Shown here in pieces: positions 14,679 to 22,607 of a stretch of 46,598 bases of DNA. Source of the stretch: Desulfobacterales bacterium GWB2_56_26 (lineage in GTDB: Bacteria; Desulfobacterota; Desulfobulbia; Desulfobulbales; Desulfocapsaceae). The notes under the pieces were generated by a model. That model was given only the letters and a program-made list of their open reading frames with translations, was not told the origin of the DNA and made no database searches. A program made the position numbers and the translations under genes. How positions within the stretch are numbered: position 1 is the first letter of the stretch; every line of letters begins with the position of its first letter. Location: positions 1-46,598 of the forward strand of contig MGTI01000157.1 in assembly GCA_001799365.1 (NCBI GenBank). The letters are read 5' to 3'.

Positions 14679-16565
14679 ATGCACAACTCTCGTACTGTTT
14701 CCGGTGACAATAAAGGAAATTTCCTCGACTACCTGAAATCGTTGCTGGGGATTTCAGGTAATGTCGACATCACAGTGAGAAAAGCTGTGCATGTCGGACT
14801 GGTGCAGGTTCGGCAGGGGCGGACCGTCGCGGCGGCATGGGGCCGCCTGGCCGGCAACGGCGCCCTCCTCACCCTGGCGGCCATGCCGGAGGTCGTCTAC
14901 GAGGCCGCGGAATCGACGAAACCGGCCGACGGCAATGTCACGCTGACCTTGCCGGCAGCGGAGCGGCTGCTGAATACCCTCCTCACCTCCCCGGGTGTCG
15001 ACGCAGGCGATGAAGAGGAAAAACTGCAGCAGGCCATTCATTTGTTCTATCAATTTCGCCGCAAGGAAGCGGGGGCGCTGCTGGTTGGGATCCTGCGCAC
15101 CAATCGCTTCTACTATCCGGCGTGGCTTTGGCATTCGCGCCTGATGACCCGGGCGGAGTATATCAAAAAGGCCCTGAACGAGGCAAAAAAGTGGGGGAAC
15201 TGCGATCGGGAGATCCAGCTTGAGGCGGCCAGGATCGAACCGCGGCTGGAAGGTGCTGCAGTCACGGTTAAGCGGTGTATTTTCTGCTGGTCCGTGGTGC
15301 AGGAAAAGGCGGACAGTTGCTCGAATTGCCAGGGAATGTTTCATATAGCGGGCCAGAAGGCACCGCCGCCAGGCGGCAACGCCGAGTTGGAGAAGGCGAT
15401 TGTTGCGTACAAACAAGAGTTCGCTGCATGCCCCGGTAATCCCCGGATTGCCTATTGTCTCTGCCTGGCCTTTTATTCGCTGGGCAGGATCGACCAGGCA
15501 ATCGAGTTTGTCGACCGAGCCATGAGAGTCTCTTCAGGGGAAGCGCTTTTTCTGAAGGCCAGAACCCTGCTCCAATCCTTTGCCGGTCAAGCCGTTCAAC
15601 CGGTTCCCCAGACTACACAGGTTGTACGCCCTATTGCTGCGGCTTCATCCGGCACAGGTGTCCCGGACAGGACCATTCTGGTTGTGGAAGACAGTCAGAC
15701 GTCGAGAAAAGTCATAACCATGCTGCTCGAACGAAAAGGCTACACCATCCAGGAAGCAAAGAACGGCTCCGAGGCCCTGGTCAAGCTTGCAGATGAGGCT
15801 CCGGATCTGGTGTTGCTCGACCTGATGCTGCCCGACATGTCCGGATACGAGGTCCTGGCGAAAATCAGGCAAGGCGGGAAAACCGCCGATATTCCGGTCA
15901 TCATGCTGACCGGCAAATCCAATCCCGCCGACCGGATGAAAGGACTGCACCACGGGTCCAACGAATACCTCACCAAACCTTTCGATCCGGCCAAACTGCT
16001 TGCCGTTCTGGAAAAATATCTCGACCATCCGGCCCCGCAACCACCGGCACAACATGCAGCGCCGCCGAAGGTTGTCGTCAAGACCGTACCTCAAGCGCCA
16101 AAAGCGCCGAATCCTCCGGTCCCGGCCCCGAAGCCGGCCTCAGTCGCCCCGGCACCCCTAAAACCGATGCCGGTTATGCCGGCCGTGCCCGCAGGCGGGA
16201 CCGCGAAGAAATCGATTCTGGTGGTGGAAGACAGCCCGACGTCGCGAAAAGTGATCTCGATGGTTATTGCCAAACGGGGGTATACAATCCATGAAGCGGC
16301 GACCGGAGCGGTGGCGATGCGCAAGGCCCAGGAGGGAACCCCGAGCCTCATCCTTTTGGACGCGATGTTGCCCGATATGTCCGGCTACGAAATTTTGCAT
16401 CGGTTCAAAAATGACGAGCGGCTGAAGGATGTGCCGGTGGTCATGCTGACCGCCAGGAATAACCCGGTCGACAGGCAGAAAGGGCTGCAGGGAGGTTCGG
16501 CGGCATACCTTACCAAGCCCTTCGACCCGGAAAAGCTGCTCGCCGTCATCGACGAGTATATCTGA
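14679..16565 (+). CDS. PATAN(DUF4388)-like / zinc-ribbon / TPR protein with two receiver domains
   Basis: A 628-residue cytoplasmic multidomain protein. Residues about 13-105 look like a PATAN/DUF4388 domain (FLDYLKSLLGISGNVDITVR, GLVQVRQGRTVAAAWGRLAG, PAAERLLNTLL). Residues 115-180 and 235-300 are helical TPR-like repeats (AYCLCLAFYSLGRIDQAIEF). Between them is a CxxC-x10-CxxC zinc ribbon (Cys200, 203, 214, 217). REC1 spans 331-450 (phosphoacceptor Asp381, VVED start, TKPF end); a Pro/Ala-rich linker runs 451-508; REC2 spans 510-628 (Asp561). The two RECs are close copies, so an internal duplication is likely. I use ATG 14679 (GGGGA before it); a GTG at 14646 overlaps the previous stop but has no ribosome site. 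There is no output domain, so it probably acts by protein contact. Confidence 0.78.
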   Translation: MHNSRTVSGDNKGNFLDYLKSLLGISGNVDITVRKAVHVGLVQVRQGRTVAAAWGRLAGNGALLTLAAMPEVVYEAAESTKPADGNVTLTLPAAERLLNTLLTSPGVDAGDEEEKLQQAIHLFYQFRRKEAGALLVGILRTNRFYYPAWLWHSRLMTRAEYIKKALNEAKKWGNCDREIQLEAARIEPRLEGAAVTVKRCIFCWSVVQEKADSCSNCQGMFHIAGQKAPPPGGNAELEKAIVAYKQEFAACPGNPRIAYCLCLAFYSLGRIDQAIEFVDRAMRVSSGEALFLKARTLLQSFAGQAVQPVPQTTQVVRPIAAASSGTGVPDRTILVVEDSQTSRKVITMLLERKGYTIQEAKNGSEALVKLADEAPDLVLLDLMLPDMSGYEVLAKIRQGGKTADIPVIMLTGKSNPADRMKGLHHGSNEYLTKPFDPAKLLAVLEKYLDHPAPQPPAQHAAPPKVVVKTVPQAPKAPNPPVPAPKPASVAPAPLKPMPVMPAVPAGGTAKKSILVVEDSPTSRKVISMVIAKRGYTIHEAATGAVAMRKAQEGTPSLILLDAMLPDMSGYEILHRFKNDERLKDVPVVMLTARNNPVDRQKGLQGGSAAYLTKPFDPEKLLAVIDEYI

Positions 16566-16589
16566 GTCAACTTCTCTTAAAGTGAACGT

Positions 16590-17150
16590 ATGTCAAGTTT
16601 CCCCGATCTTTTCAATCTCATCCGGCACATCGACGAACAGCTGACGGAGGCCGCCGCCGATTCTGCCGCGTTGATGCAGACTCCGAAATCGATTCCGGAG
16701 AAACTGACAAAATATATCCTGGTCGGTGCCGGCAATCTCCATTTGGCCATCGCCATCGAGGATATGGCTGAAGTCGGCCCATTGCCGGCTATTACCTTTC
16801 TTCCCAACCTGCCTGCCTGGATTCAGGGGATAGTCAATATCAGGAGCGAGATCATTTCGGTCGTCGATCTTCCTGTCTTTCTGGGACTGGCCGAAACAGG
16901 TGGTGCCGGCAGCCGGTTTGTCGTGCTGCACCAGCGGAAATTGAAAGTCGGCATCCGTCTGGACAGCATCATCGGCACGGTCGGCCGTTTCGCCTCGGAT
17001 ATCAAGCCGCTCGATGCCTTCGATGGCAATCGGCTGGATAAGTCCCTTTTTCATTCCGGCTTGCTGGTCGAGAAACGGTTCTACTTTATCTTGAATGTCA
17101 GGAAGCTATTGACTGCGCCACGACTCGTTGACTATAACAGGGCTGGCTAA
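16590..17150 (+). CDS. CheW-like coupling protein (PilI type)
   Basis: A 186-residue CheW-domain protein linking receptor arrays to CheA. The CheW core covers about residues 38-175: KYILVGAGNLHLAIAIEDMAEV, FLPNLPAWIQGIVNIRSEIISVVDLPVFLGL (the conserved 'G--N-R--I--V-DL' of CheW) and VGIRLDSIIGTVGRF. It has a 38-residue helical N-terminal extension (LIRHIDEQLTEAAADSAALM) absent from minimal CheW. It begins 25 bases after the double-receiver gene and is followed by the CheA gene, so it is in the same transcription unit. It is the first of two CheW proteins here; the second is divergent, and they may serve different sites in the array. Confidence 0.85.
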   Translation: MSSFPDLFNLIRHIDEQLTEAAADSAALMQTPKSIPEKLTKYILVGAGNLHLAIAIEDMAEVGPLPAITFLPNLPAWIQGIVNIRSEIISVVDLPVFLGLAETGGAGSRFVVLHQRKLKVGIRLDSIIGTVGRFASDIKPLDAFDGNRLDKSLFHSGLLVEKRFYFILNVRKLLTAPRLVDYNRAG

Positions 17151-17249
17151 ACAAGGCTGGCTGATTGCGGTGCCGGCAGCGTTCCGGCAAAAAACAAGGA
17201 TGTGGTACCTGCTGCGGATCTGAACCTCCGGGAAAGAGGACGAAAAGAG

Positions 17250-20200
17250 ATGTCGAAAATACTGAGAGCCGAGCTCGTTGAGCTTTTCATGGAGGAAGCT
17301 GCTTCCTATATCCCGGCGATACGGCAAAATCTGGACAAGCTTGCCGCCGAGCGCTCGGCGACGAGCGCCCTTGCAGAACTGCACCGGTTGTTTCATACCA
17401 TTAAGGGGGCGGCTGCCCAGGTTCAGTTGGCCGATCTCAGCCAGGGAGCAAGGTTTGTCGAGGACTTTCTGGAAGAGCTGATCGAAGAGGGCAGGGAACT
17501 CACCGTACAGCGTCTTGAAAATCTCGAAAAGATAACCGATATGCTGGGGGAAATGGTCGATACCTCCGGTGACTCATCGGCGGACAGCGGAGATTTCCAT
17601 GCCCGGGTCGTTGCTCTCTTCAGCGATACCGTAGCGCCGGCGGAGGAGGCTCCGGCCGCACCGGCAACTGCGGATCCGGTTTTTGCCGATGAGCGGCAGG
17701 AATGTCTTATGGCCATCCGGTCCATCATCCCGCTGCTGCAGGAACTGGCCGGCTGTATTGTGCCGGGGGTGGCGGAGTTGGAAGAGTACAATGGCATGGT
17801 CTTCAAAAAGTTGGACCATGCCGTGGCCGTCTTTTCCACCGCGGTCCGGACGGCCGGCATGGACGGGCAATACCGGCTGATGCGGGATTTTCAGCTGCTG
17901 CTCGGCAAACTCCACACCGACGGCATCTGGAGCCAGCCGGAAGTTGCAGGACTTATCAGCGATTTTTTCCAGTTTCTGGACGCTATCTTCACCCACGGCG
18001 ACCCTGAGAATAGTTCGACCGTCAGCCGGGTAGAGCATCAGTTGCAGGCCTTTCATTCCCTTCTTGCCGTTTTCCATAACGTGCAGCCGACAGATGCAAT
18101 AGAGGCCGAAACAGGGCTTGATGAAGATATTTTTGCCGCCCCGGCAGCGGATGACGAATCGGTGATCCTGCTCGAACAACTCGTCGAGACCGAATTGCCG
18201 GAGGATGTGGACCTCCTCTCGGACTGGCAGGAGGAATGGGCAGCGGACGGCCAGGCGGTTCTTGCTGAGCAAGAGCCGACGGTCAGCGAGGACCAACTGC
18301 TGCTGCTGGAGATCTTCCGCGCGGAGTGCGACGAGCATCTGATCGTGATCAACAGTTCCTTGAACAGCCTGGAACATCAAGTCGAGCAACCATCTCTTCT
18401 CACTCCGGAGTTGAGGGAGATTCTCAGCGAAATGCGCCGGGCCGTCCACACCCTGAAAGGTGCCGCCGCCATGACCGGCGTAAACCTTTTGGCCCAGGGC
18501 GCCCACTCGCTCGAAGACCTGCTGGACTGGCTCCACGACGAGGCGACGGAGATCACTCCCACGGAAGTCGGAATTCTTGCCACCGGGATCGATGTCATCG
18601 AGCTCCTGTCGCAATCGCCGGAGGCGAGCGGCGCGGAGCATCTGAGCCGTCTTGTGGCAACGATCGATGGGCATCTGGCCCAAGCAGGAGGCCGAACCGC
18701 GGCAGGTGAAGCTGAGCTTGCTTGGGAACCGGCGGATAAAGAAAGCGAAAAACCGGAAGCAGTCGAAACAACCCTTGCCGAAACGGACCCAAAAGAGGAG
18801 ACGCCCACCCGACTGCCGGGCGAATCCGGTTTCTTGCGGGTCAGGCTCGACGATCTCGACGAACTGATCGGTATTGAGGGCGAGTTGGTCGTTGCCCGCG
18901 GATCCGTTGAAAAAATGCTGGACGAGTTCGGCCAGACGCTTATCGAATTCGACAATGTCAAAGAGAATCTGCGGCGGAAATCCCAGGAGCTGGAAGCGGG
19001 CTTCGAAGTCAAATCCCTCTACGGCTTCAATCCCGTTGCCCCGGGAAACTCCGGAGAACCCGCGACGGGAGATTTCACCGAATTCGATCCGATCGAGCTT
19101 GACCGCTATTCCCAACTGAACCTGATTATCAGATCGCTGAATGAGATAACGGTCGATATCAACTCCATTCACGCCACCCTGGCCCTCCTGGCCAGCGACA
19201 TCCGCGGGCAGGTCAGCAAACAGCAGCTGACCATGCGCCTCATGCAGGAAAAACTCATGCGTATCCGGATGACGCCGATGTCTTCGCTCTCCCGGATGCT
19301 GTTCCGAACAGTCCGGGAGACCGCCAAAAAACTGGAGAAGAAGGTCAACCTCATCATCTCCGGGGAAGACGTCTATATGGACCGCTTCGTCTGGGCCAAG
19401 ATCACCGATCCGCTCATGCATATCCTACGCAATGGTGTCGACCACGGCATCGAGTCACCCCGGCAACGCATGGCCGCGAACAAGCCGGAGATCGCCACGA
19501 TCCGGCTGGAAGCCGAGCAGCACAGCCGTTTCGTAGTCCTGCGGGTGTCGGACGACGGCGGCGGCGTCGACATGGCGCGGATCAAGGCCAAACTGCAGAA
19601 CGAAGGGTTGGTGGCCAACCCGGACTTGTTGAGCGAGAAGGAGTTGATCGAGTACCTCTTCCATCCCAGTTTCTCCACCAGAGAGGACGTAAGCGCCATT
19701 TCCGGCCGCGGGGTGGGGCTCGATGTCGTCCGCCGCAACATCCAGGATCTGCGGGGTTCGGTGCAGATGCAGAACAAGCCGGAGCAAGGCGTCACTTTCG
19801 AATTCCAGATTCCTTTTACCCTGTCGGTCAACCGGGCGGCCATCGTGTCGGCGGCCGGCCGGGAGTTTGCCGTGCCGCTCCAGGATATTCAGCAGGTCAA
19901 ACGGTACGGGGCGGCCGAACTGGAGGCCGGCGACGGGCTCTATCTCCGCTTTGGCGAGCGGCTCGTGGCGGTCACGAATCTCGGCTACTGCCTGCAGCTT
20001 GAAGGTCGCAACACGACCCTGCCGGCAGGCGGAGAGGGGCTGCTGGCCATCGTCTTCAAGAAGGGCGAGGAACTGCGGGCGGTCTCCATCGACGAAGTCA
20101 TGGAACAGCGGGAGATCATCGTGAAAAACCTCGGCAGTCATCTGACCCATGTGCCGGGAATAAGCGGCGTGACTCTCACCGGCGCCGGAGAGTTGATCCC

Positions 20201-20663
20201 TATCCTCAACCTCAGGGAACTGGTGGAAATCAAGGCAACTATGGCGAAAGGCGAGGAGGAAGTTCCTCAACCGCTGGCCTTGAACGATCCCCTCAAGGTG
20301 CTGATCGTCGATGATTCCATCTCCGTCCGGCACAGCGTCGCCCGGCTGGTCGAAAGCCAGGCCTGGAAACAGCAGCAGGCGGTGGACGGGGTCGATGCTC
20401 TGGCCAAACTTGCATCATTTTTGCCTGATGTCATTGTCCTCGATATTGAGATGCCCCGGATGAACGGCTACGAATTCAAGAGCAATATCAACAACAATGA
20501 AGCGTTTCGGGATATTCCGGTGATCATGTTAACATCCCGGACTTCGGAAAAACACCAGCAGAAAGCGAAGGAACTGGGCATCCATCATTATATGACCAAG
20601 CCCTACCAGGAGGCAGCCTTCGTAAGGCTGCTCGAGAATATCCGCAGCGGCAGTGTACAGTGA
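17250..20663 (+). CDS. ChpA/PilL-like hybrid CheA histidine kinase
   Basis: A 1137-residue chemotaxis kinase with an attached receiver. HPt1: residues 5-105, phosphoacceptor His49 in LFHTIKGAAA. HPt2: residues 350-455, His400 in AVHTLKGAAA. Between them, 150-280 is a helical region that looks like a worn HPt without the His motif. The acidic linker (480-525) leads to dimerisation (about 527-680), then HATPase (N box HILRNGVDHGIE 724-735, DDGGG 768-772, GRGVGLD 819-825), CheW-like domain (855-995) and a C-terminal REC (1015-1134; Asp1065, acidic pair 1021-1022, Lys1117). Multiple HPt domains plus C-terminal REC mark the type IV pilus Chp class. GAGGA precedes ATG 17250; the upstream 17202 start has none. 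The REC may act as phosphate sink or own-kinase control. Confidence 0.9.
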   Translation: MSKILRAELVELFMEEAASYIPAIRQNLDKLAAERSATSALAELHRLFHTIKGAAAQVQLADLSQGARFVEDFLEELIEEGRELTVQRLENLEKITDMLGEMVDTSGDSSADSGDFHARVVALFSDTVAPAEEAPAAPATADPVFADERQECLMAIRSIIPLLQELAGCIVPGVAELEEYNGMVFKKLDHAVAVFSTAVRTAGMDGQYRLMRDFQLLLGKLHTDGIWSQPEVAGLISDFFQFLDAIFTHGDPENSSTVSRVEHQLQAFHSLLAVFHNVQPTDAIEAETGLDEDIFAAPAADDESVILLEQLVETELPEDVDLLSDWQEEWAADGQAVLAEQEPTVSEDQLLLLEIFRAECDEHLIVINSSLNSLEHQVEQPSLLTPELREILSEMRRAVHTLKGAAAMTGVNLLAQGAHSLEDLLDWLHDEATEITPTEVGILATGIDVIELLSQSPEASGAEHLSRLVATIDGHLAQAGGRTAAGEAELAWEPADKESEKPEAVETTLAETDPKEETPTRLPGESGFLRVRLDDLDELIGIEGELVVARGSVEKMLDEFGQTLIEFDNVKENLRRKSQELEAGFEVKSLYGFNPVAPGNSGEPATGDFTEFDPIELDRYSQLNLIIRSLNEITVDINSIHATLALLASDIRGQVSKQQLTMRLMQEKLMRIRMTPMSSLSRMLFRTVRETAKKLEKKVNLIISGEDVYMDRFVWAKITDPLMHILRNGVDHGIESPRQRMAANKPEIATIRLEAEQHSRFVVLRVSDDGGGVDMARIKAKLQNEGLVANPDLLSEKELIEYLFHPSFSTREDVSAISGRGVGLDVVRRNIQDLRGSVQMQNKPEQGVTFEFQIPFTLSVNRAAIVSAAGREFAVPLQDIQQVKRYGAAELEAGDGLYLRFGERLVAVTNLGYCLQLEGRNTTLPAGGEGLLAIVFKKGEELRAVSIDEVMEQREIIVKNLGSHLTHVPGISGVTLTGAGELIPILNLRELVEIKATMAKGEEEVPQPLALNDPLKVLIVDDSISVRHSVARLVESQAWKQQQAVDGVDALAKLASFLPDVIVLDIEMPRMNGYEFKSNINNNEAFRDIPVIMLTSRTSEKHQQKAKELGIHHYMTKPYQEAAFVRLLENIRSGSVQ

Positions 20664-20681
20664 TGCACGTGTGAGGCGCAC

Positions 20682-21161
20682 ATGGAGACGAGGCTTGAAG
20701 TTGCAACGATACAGGCGAACTGCGATCCTTTAAACGGGTATGACCTGTACTGGGCTGTGAGCAGGAGTCAGTTGGAATTTATCCTGCAGAATATCGAGGT
20801 GTTTCGCGCGCCGCCGTTCGCTGCCACGGCTCAATACCAGGAAAAAATGCTGCCGGTGGTGAATCTTGAAAAGCATTTCGGCCTGGTCGAGAAGAAATCG
20901 GGAAAATCCGCCAAATACCTGGTCCTTCGCGCCGCCGGTGCCAATCATGGCCTGGTCAGGCTGATAATCGAGACGCCGGTTCCGGTGAAACTGCAGAAAG
21001 TGGAGCAGGGACTCGCCGCTTCCTTTGGTGGGCTGGCGTTGCCGAAGAACAACGTGGATATCCTCGGCGTCTACTCACTTTCCGCAAATGAGCTGGCAAT
21101 CGTACCGGATATCGGCTGCATCAATCGATCGCTGAAACTGCGCGGCGACCATAATCTGTAA
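20682..21161 (+). CDS. Second, divergent CheW-like protein
   Basis: A 159-residue protein that can be read as a shortened CheW fold: YDLYWAVSRSQLEFILQNIEVFRAPPF (first strands), EKMLPVVNLEKHFGLV (the CheW 'PVVNL' segment), KYLVLRAAGANHGLVRLIIETPVPVKLQKV and the closing GVYSLSANELAIVPDIGCINRSLKL. It lacks the 'G--N-R' stretch, so CheA/receptor binding may be altered. It starts 18 bases after CheA and belongs to the same operon. The gene product could be a ChpC-like auxiliary CheW, which links extra receptors to the ChpA kinase in Pseudomonas. The family assignment is fair, the role inferred. Confidence 0.7.
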   Translation: METRLEVATIQANCDPLNGYDLYWAVSRSQLEFILQNIEVFRAPPFAATAQYQEKMLPVVNLEKHFGLVEKKSGKSAKYLVLRAAGANHGLVRLIIETPVPVKLQKVEQGLAASFGGLALPKNNVDILGVYSLSANELAIVPDIGCINRSLKLRGDHNL

Positions 21162-21167
21162 AATTGA

Positions 21168-21192
21168 CCCTCCACAAGGGGATAAGTACTTT
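21168..21192 (+). promoter_or_regulatory. CsoR-like G/C box between the second CheW and receiver genes
   Basis: CCCTCCACAAGGGGATAAGT followed by ACTTT matches the terC-upstream box CCCACCATAAGGGGGATAGG plus TACCTC at most positions, including AAGTACTT/AGGTACCT palindromes at the end. It begins 7 bases after the CheW stop and about 150 bases before the receiver gene, so the receiver may have its own promoter and control. Confidence 0.3.
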
Positions 21193-21335
21193 AACTTCTT
21201 TCCAACAAGAAATGAATTTCTAAGGTACTCATAACGAACGCCGCCTGGCGAATGAAGATTACATGACAATGGATGTCGGACCGGTACGGTGCGGCATAGA
21301 AATATTAAGAATATCAAAAAAAAAGGAAAAATTAT

Positions 21336-21701
21336 ATGGCCAGTAAATTGATAATGATAGTTGAGGACAGCCCGACCGACAGAAGAATCGCCGAATCCGT
21401 CTGTGCCGATAACGGCTACCGGGTCATTACCGTCACCGAGGGCGACAAGGCCCTGGCGATGGCGATTGAGAAGAAACCGGATCTCGTCCTGCTCGACGTC
21501 ATTCTGCCCAACAAGAACGGGTTCCAGGTGTGCCGGCAGTTGAAAACCACTCCGGAAACCAAGGACATCCGGGTCATCATCGTCAGCAGCAAGGATCAGG
21601 CGAGCGACAAATTCTGGGGCATCAAGCAGGGTGCCGACGATTACATCACCAAACCCTACAGCGAGGACGACCTGCTCGCTGCAATCCAGAAGAATATTTG
21701 A
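21336..21701 (+). CDS. Single-domain response regulator (PilH/PilG/CheY-like)
   Basis: A 121-residue stand-alone receiver: acidic pair in MIVEDSPTDRR (Glu9, Asp10), phosphoacceptor Asp in LVLLDVILPNKNGFQVC, switch Ser in VIIVSSKDQASDKFWG, Lys in DYITKPYSEDDLLAAI. The NKNGFQVCR and FWGIKQGADDYITKPY segments look like PilH/PilG of type IV pilus systems. AAGGAAA precedes the ATG. It is the last gene of the chemosensory cluster, after a 174-base gap with a G/C box, so it may be separately expressed. It is the likely phosphate acceptor from the ChpA-like kinase, carrying the signal to the pilus motor or acting as a sink; no pilus genes are in the window. Confidence 0.9.
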   Translation: MASKLIMIVEDSPTDRRIAESVCADNGYRVITVTEGDKALAMAIEKKPDLVLLDVILPNKNGFQVCRQLKTTPETKDIRVIIVSSKDQASDKFWGIKQGADDYITKPYSEDDLLAAIQKNI

Positions 21702-21840
21702 TAATCGGCGGGATCAGCATCCTGGCCGGCGGCATCGGCGCGCGGTTTCGAAATCGCCGCGAGCCCAGATTGTCCTCTATCGTCTGGCCGCCTTCGTCTT
21801 TGTCGGACTGGCGGTGAAGCTTGCCATGGCCAGGCGATAG
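21702..21840 (+). pseudogene. C-terminal remnant of a LysE/RhtB-family exporter
   Basis: Right after the receiver stop codon, 21754-21840 reads SPRAQIVLYRLAAFVFVGLA then VKLAMARR and stop, which matches the usual C-terminus of LysE/RhtB amino-acid exporters (SPRAQ--L-RLAG--FIGLG-KLA---). In the preceding frame, 21703-21755 reads IGGISILAGGIGARFRNR, resembling the segment just before it in intact homologues, so one frameshift separates the two. No start or upstream helices exist because the intact receiver gene occupies that place. Hence the remnant looks cut by whatever joined the chemosensory operon here. Identification rests on recalled family pattern. Confidence 0.5.
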
Positions 21841-21879
21841 TCTTGGCCGCTGCACTTCGACAGTAAAACAAAAAATTCC

Positions 21880-22557
21880 ATGACCCATGAACATAAAACG
21901 GTAAAGCCGGGCCGGCGGCCCGGCACCGTCCTCTCGGATTCGGGTGAAGAGTTGACGTTGCCCGCAGGTTGGGACCTGCTACCCCCAGGCGATGGCCCGT
22001 TGACCAAACTGGTCAAAGCCAAGGGACCGACCTGGCTGATTCAGGTGAAGATCGGCAGGCGGCTTATGTCCCGGGGAATCTGGGCAAAAGGCGACCATAT
22101 CCGGGAAGCTCGGGAGGAAGTCTCGGCCAAACGCACCGCGCCGGACTACGACCGGAAACGCGAGCAGGAACTGGCCAGGAAGGGGAAAAAACACCTGGAA
22201 TACGTACAGGAATTTTCGGCGGCGGTGGTCGATTTCCTGGACTTTCACCCTCGCCATGCGGATCTTGCGGCGCAACTGGCACGGGCGGTGGCCGAGCATG
22301 CCACTCCGGTCGGCAGCGGCACCGTTGCAAGAACCGAGCGAATACCCGTGGCGGACAGAGCCCGCTCGGCGCTCATTGCCTGGCTGCGCCATCAGGCCAC
22401 CGAATATGACCGGATGAAGATCGAGCGGATAAAAGGCCGGCGGAGAGAGGTACGCCGGGAACTGGCTGCCCGGTCGCTGACCATGCTGCAGCCGTACCGA
22501 AGGGGCGAGGAGGCCGACAGCGGCTGCCCCTTGCAGCGGGCTTTAAGACGATTGTAA
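21880..22557 (+). CDS. DUF2293-domain protein
   Basis: A 225-residue protein of unknown function. The first half is basic and soluble, with 'WDLLPPGDGPLTKLVKAKGP' and GPTWLIQVKIGRRLMSRGIW followed by charged helices. The second half (about 118-210) has the DUF2293 pattern: HARP-type ARAVAEHATPVGSGTVARTE, RIPVADRARSALIAWLRHQA, then TEYDRMKIERIKGRRREVRR and ELAARSLTMLQPYRRG. The conserved RIP--ERA--A---WIRH-T--Y and KG-RR-VRR--A-RS motifs suggest nucleic-acid contact, but no role is known. It has no partner in an operon and is convergent with the PfkB kinase gene. Start ATG 21880 is the first good one after the LysE remnant. Confidence 0.72.
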   Translation: MTHEHKTVKPGRRPGTVLSDSGEELTLPAGWDLLPPGDGPLTKLVKAKGPTWLIQVKIGRRLMSRGIWAKGDHIREAREEVSAKRTAPDYDRKREQELARKGKKHLEYVQEFSAAVVDFLDFHPRHADLAAQLARAVAEHATPVGSGTVARTERIPVADRARSALIAWLRHQATEYDRMKIERIKGRRREVRRELAARSLTMLQPYRRGEEADSGCPLQRALRRL

Positions 22558-22607
22558 GGGCGATCTGCCGCTGCCGGCTCCGAGGAAGAGGCCGGCGCCG
22601 ATCAAAC

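Noticed and set aside
17574-19421. A 615-codon open frame opposite the CheA gene
   Set aside because: It lies antisense to the HPt and linker region of a well-formed CheA; composition and lack of any motif show it is a shadow.
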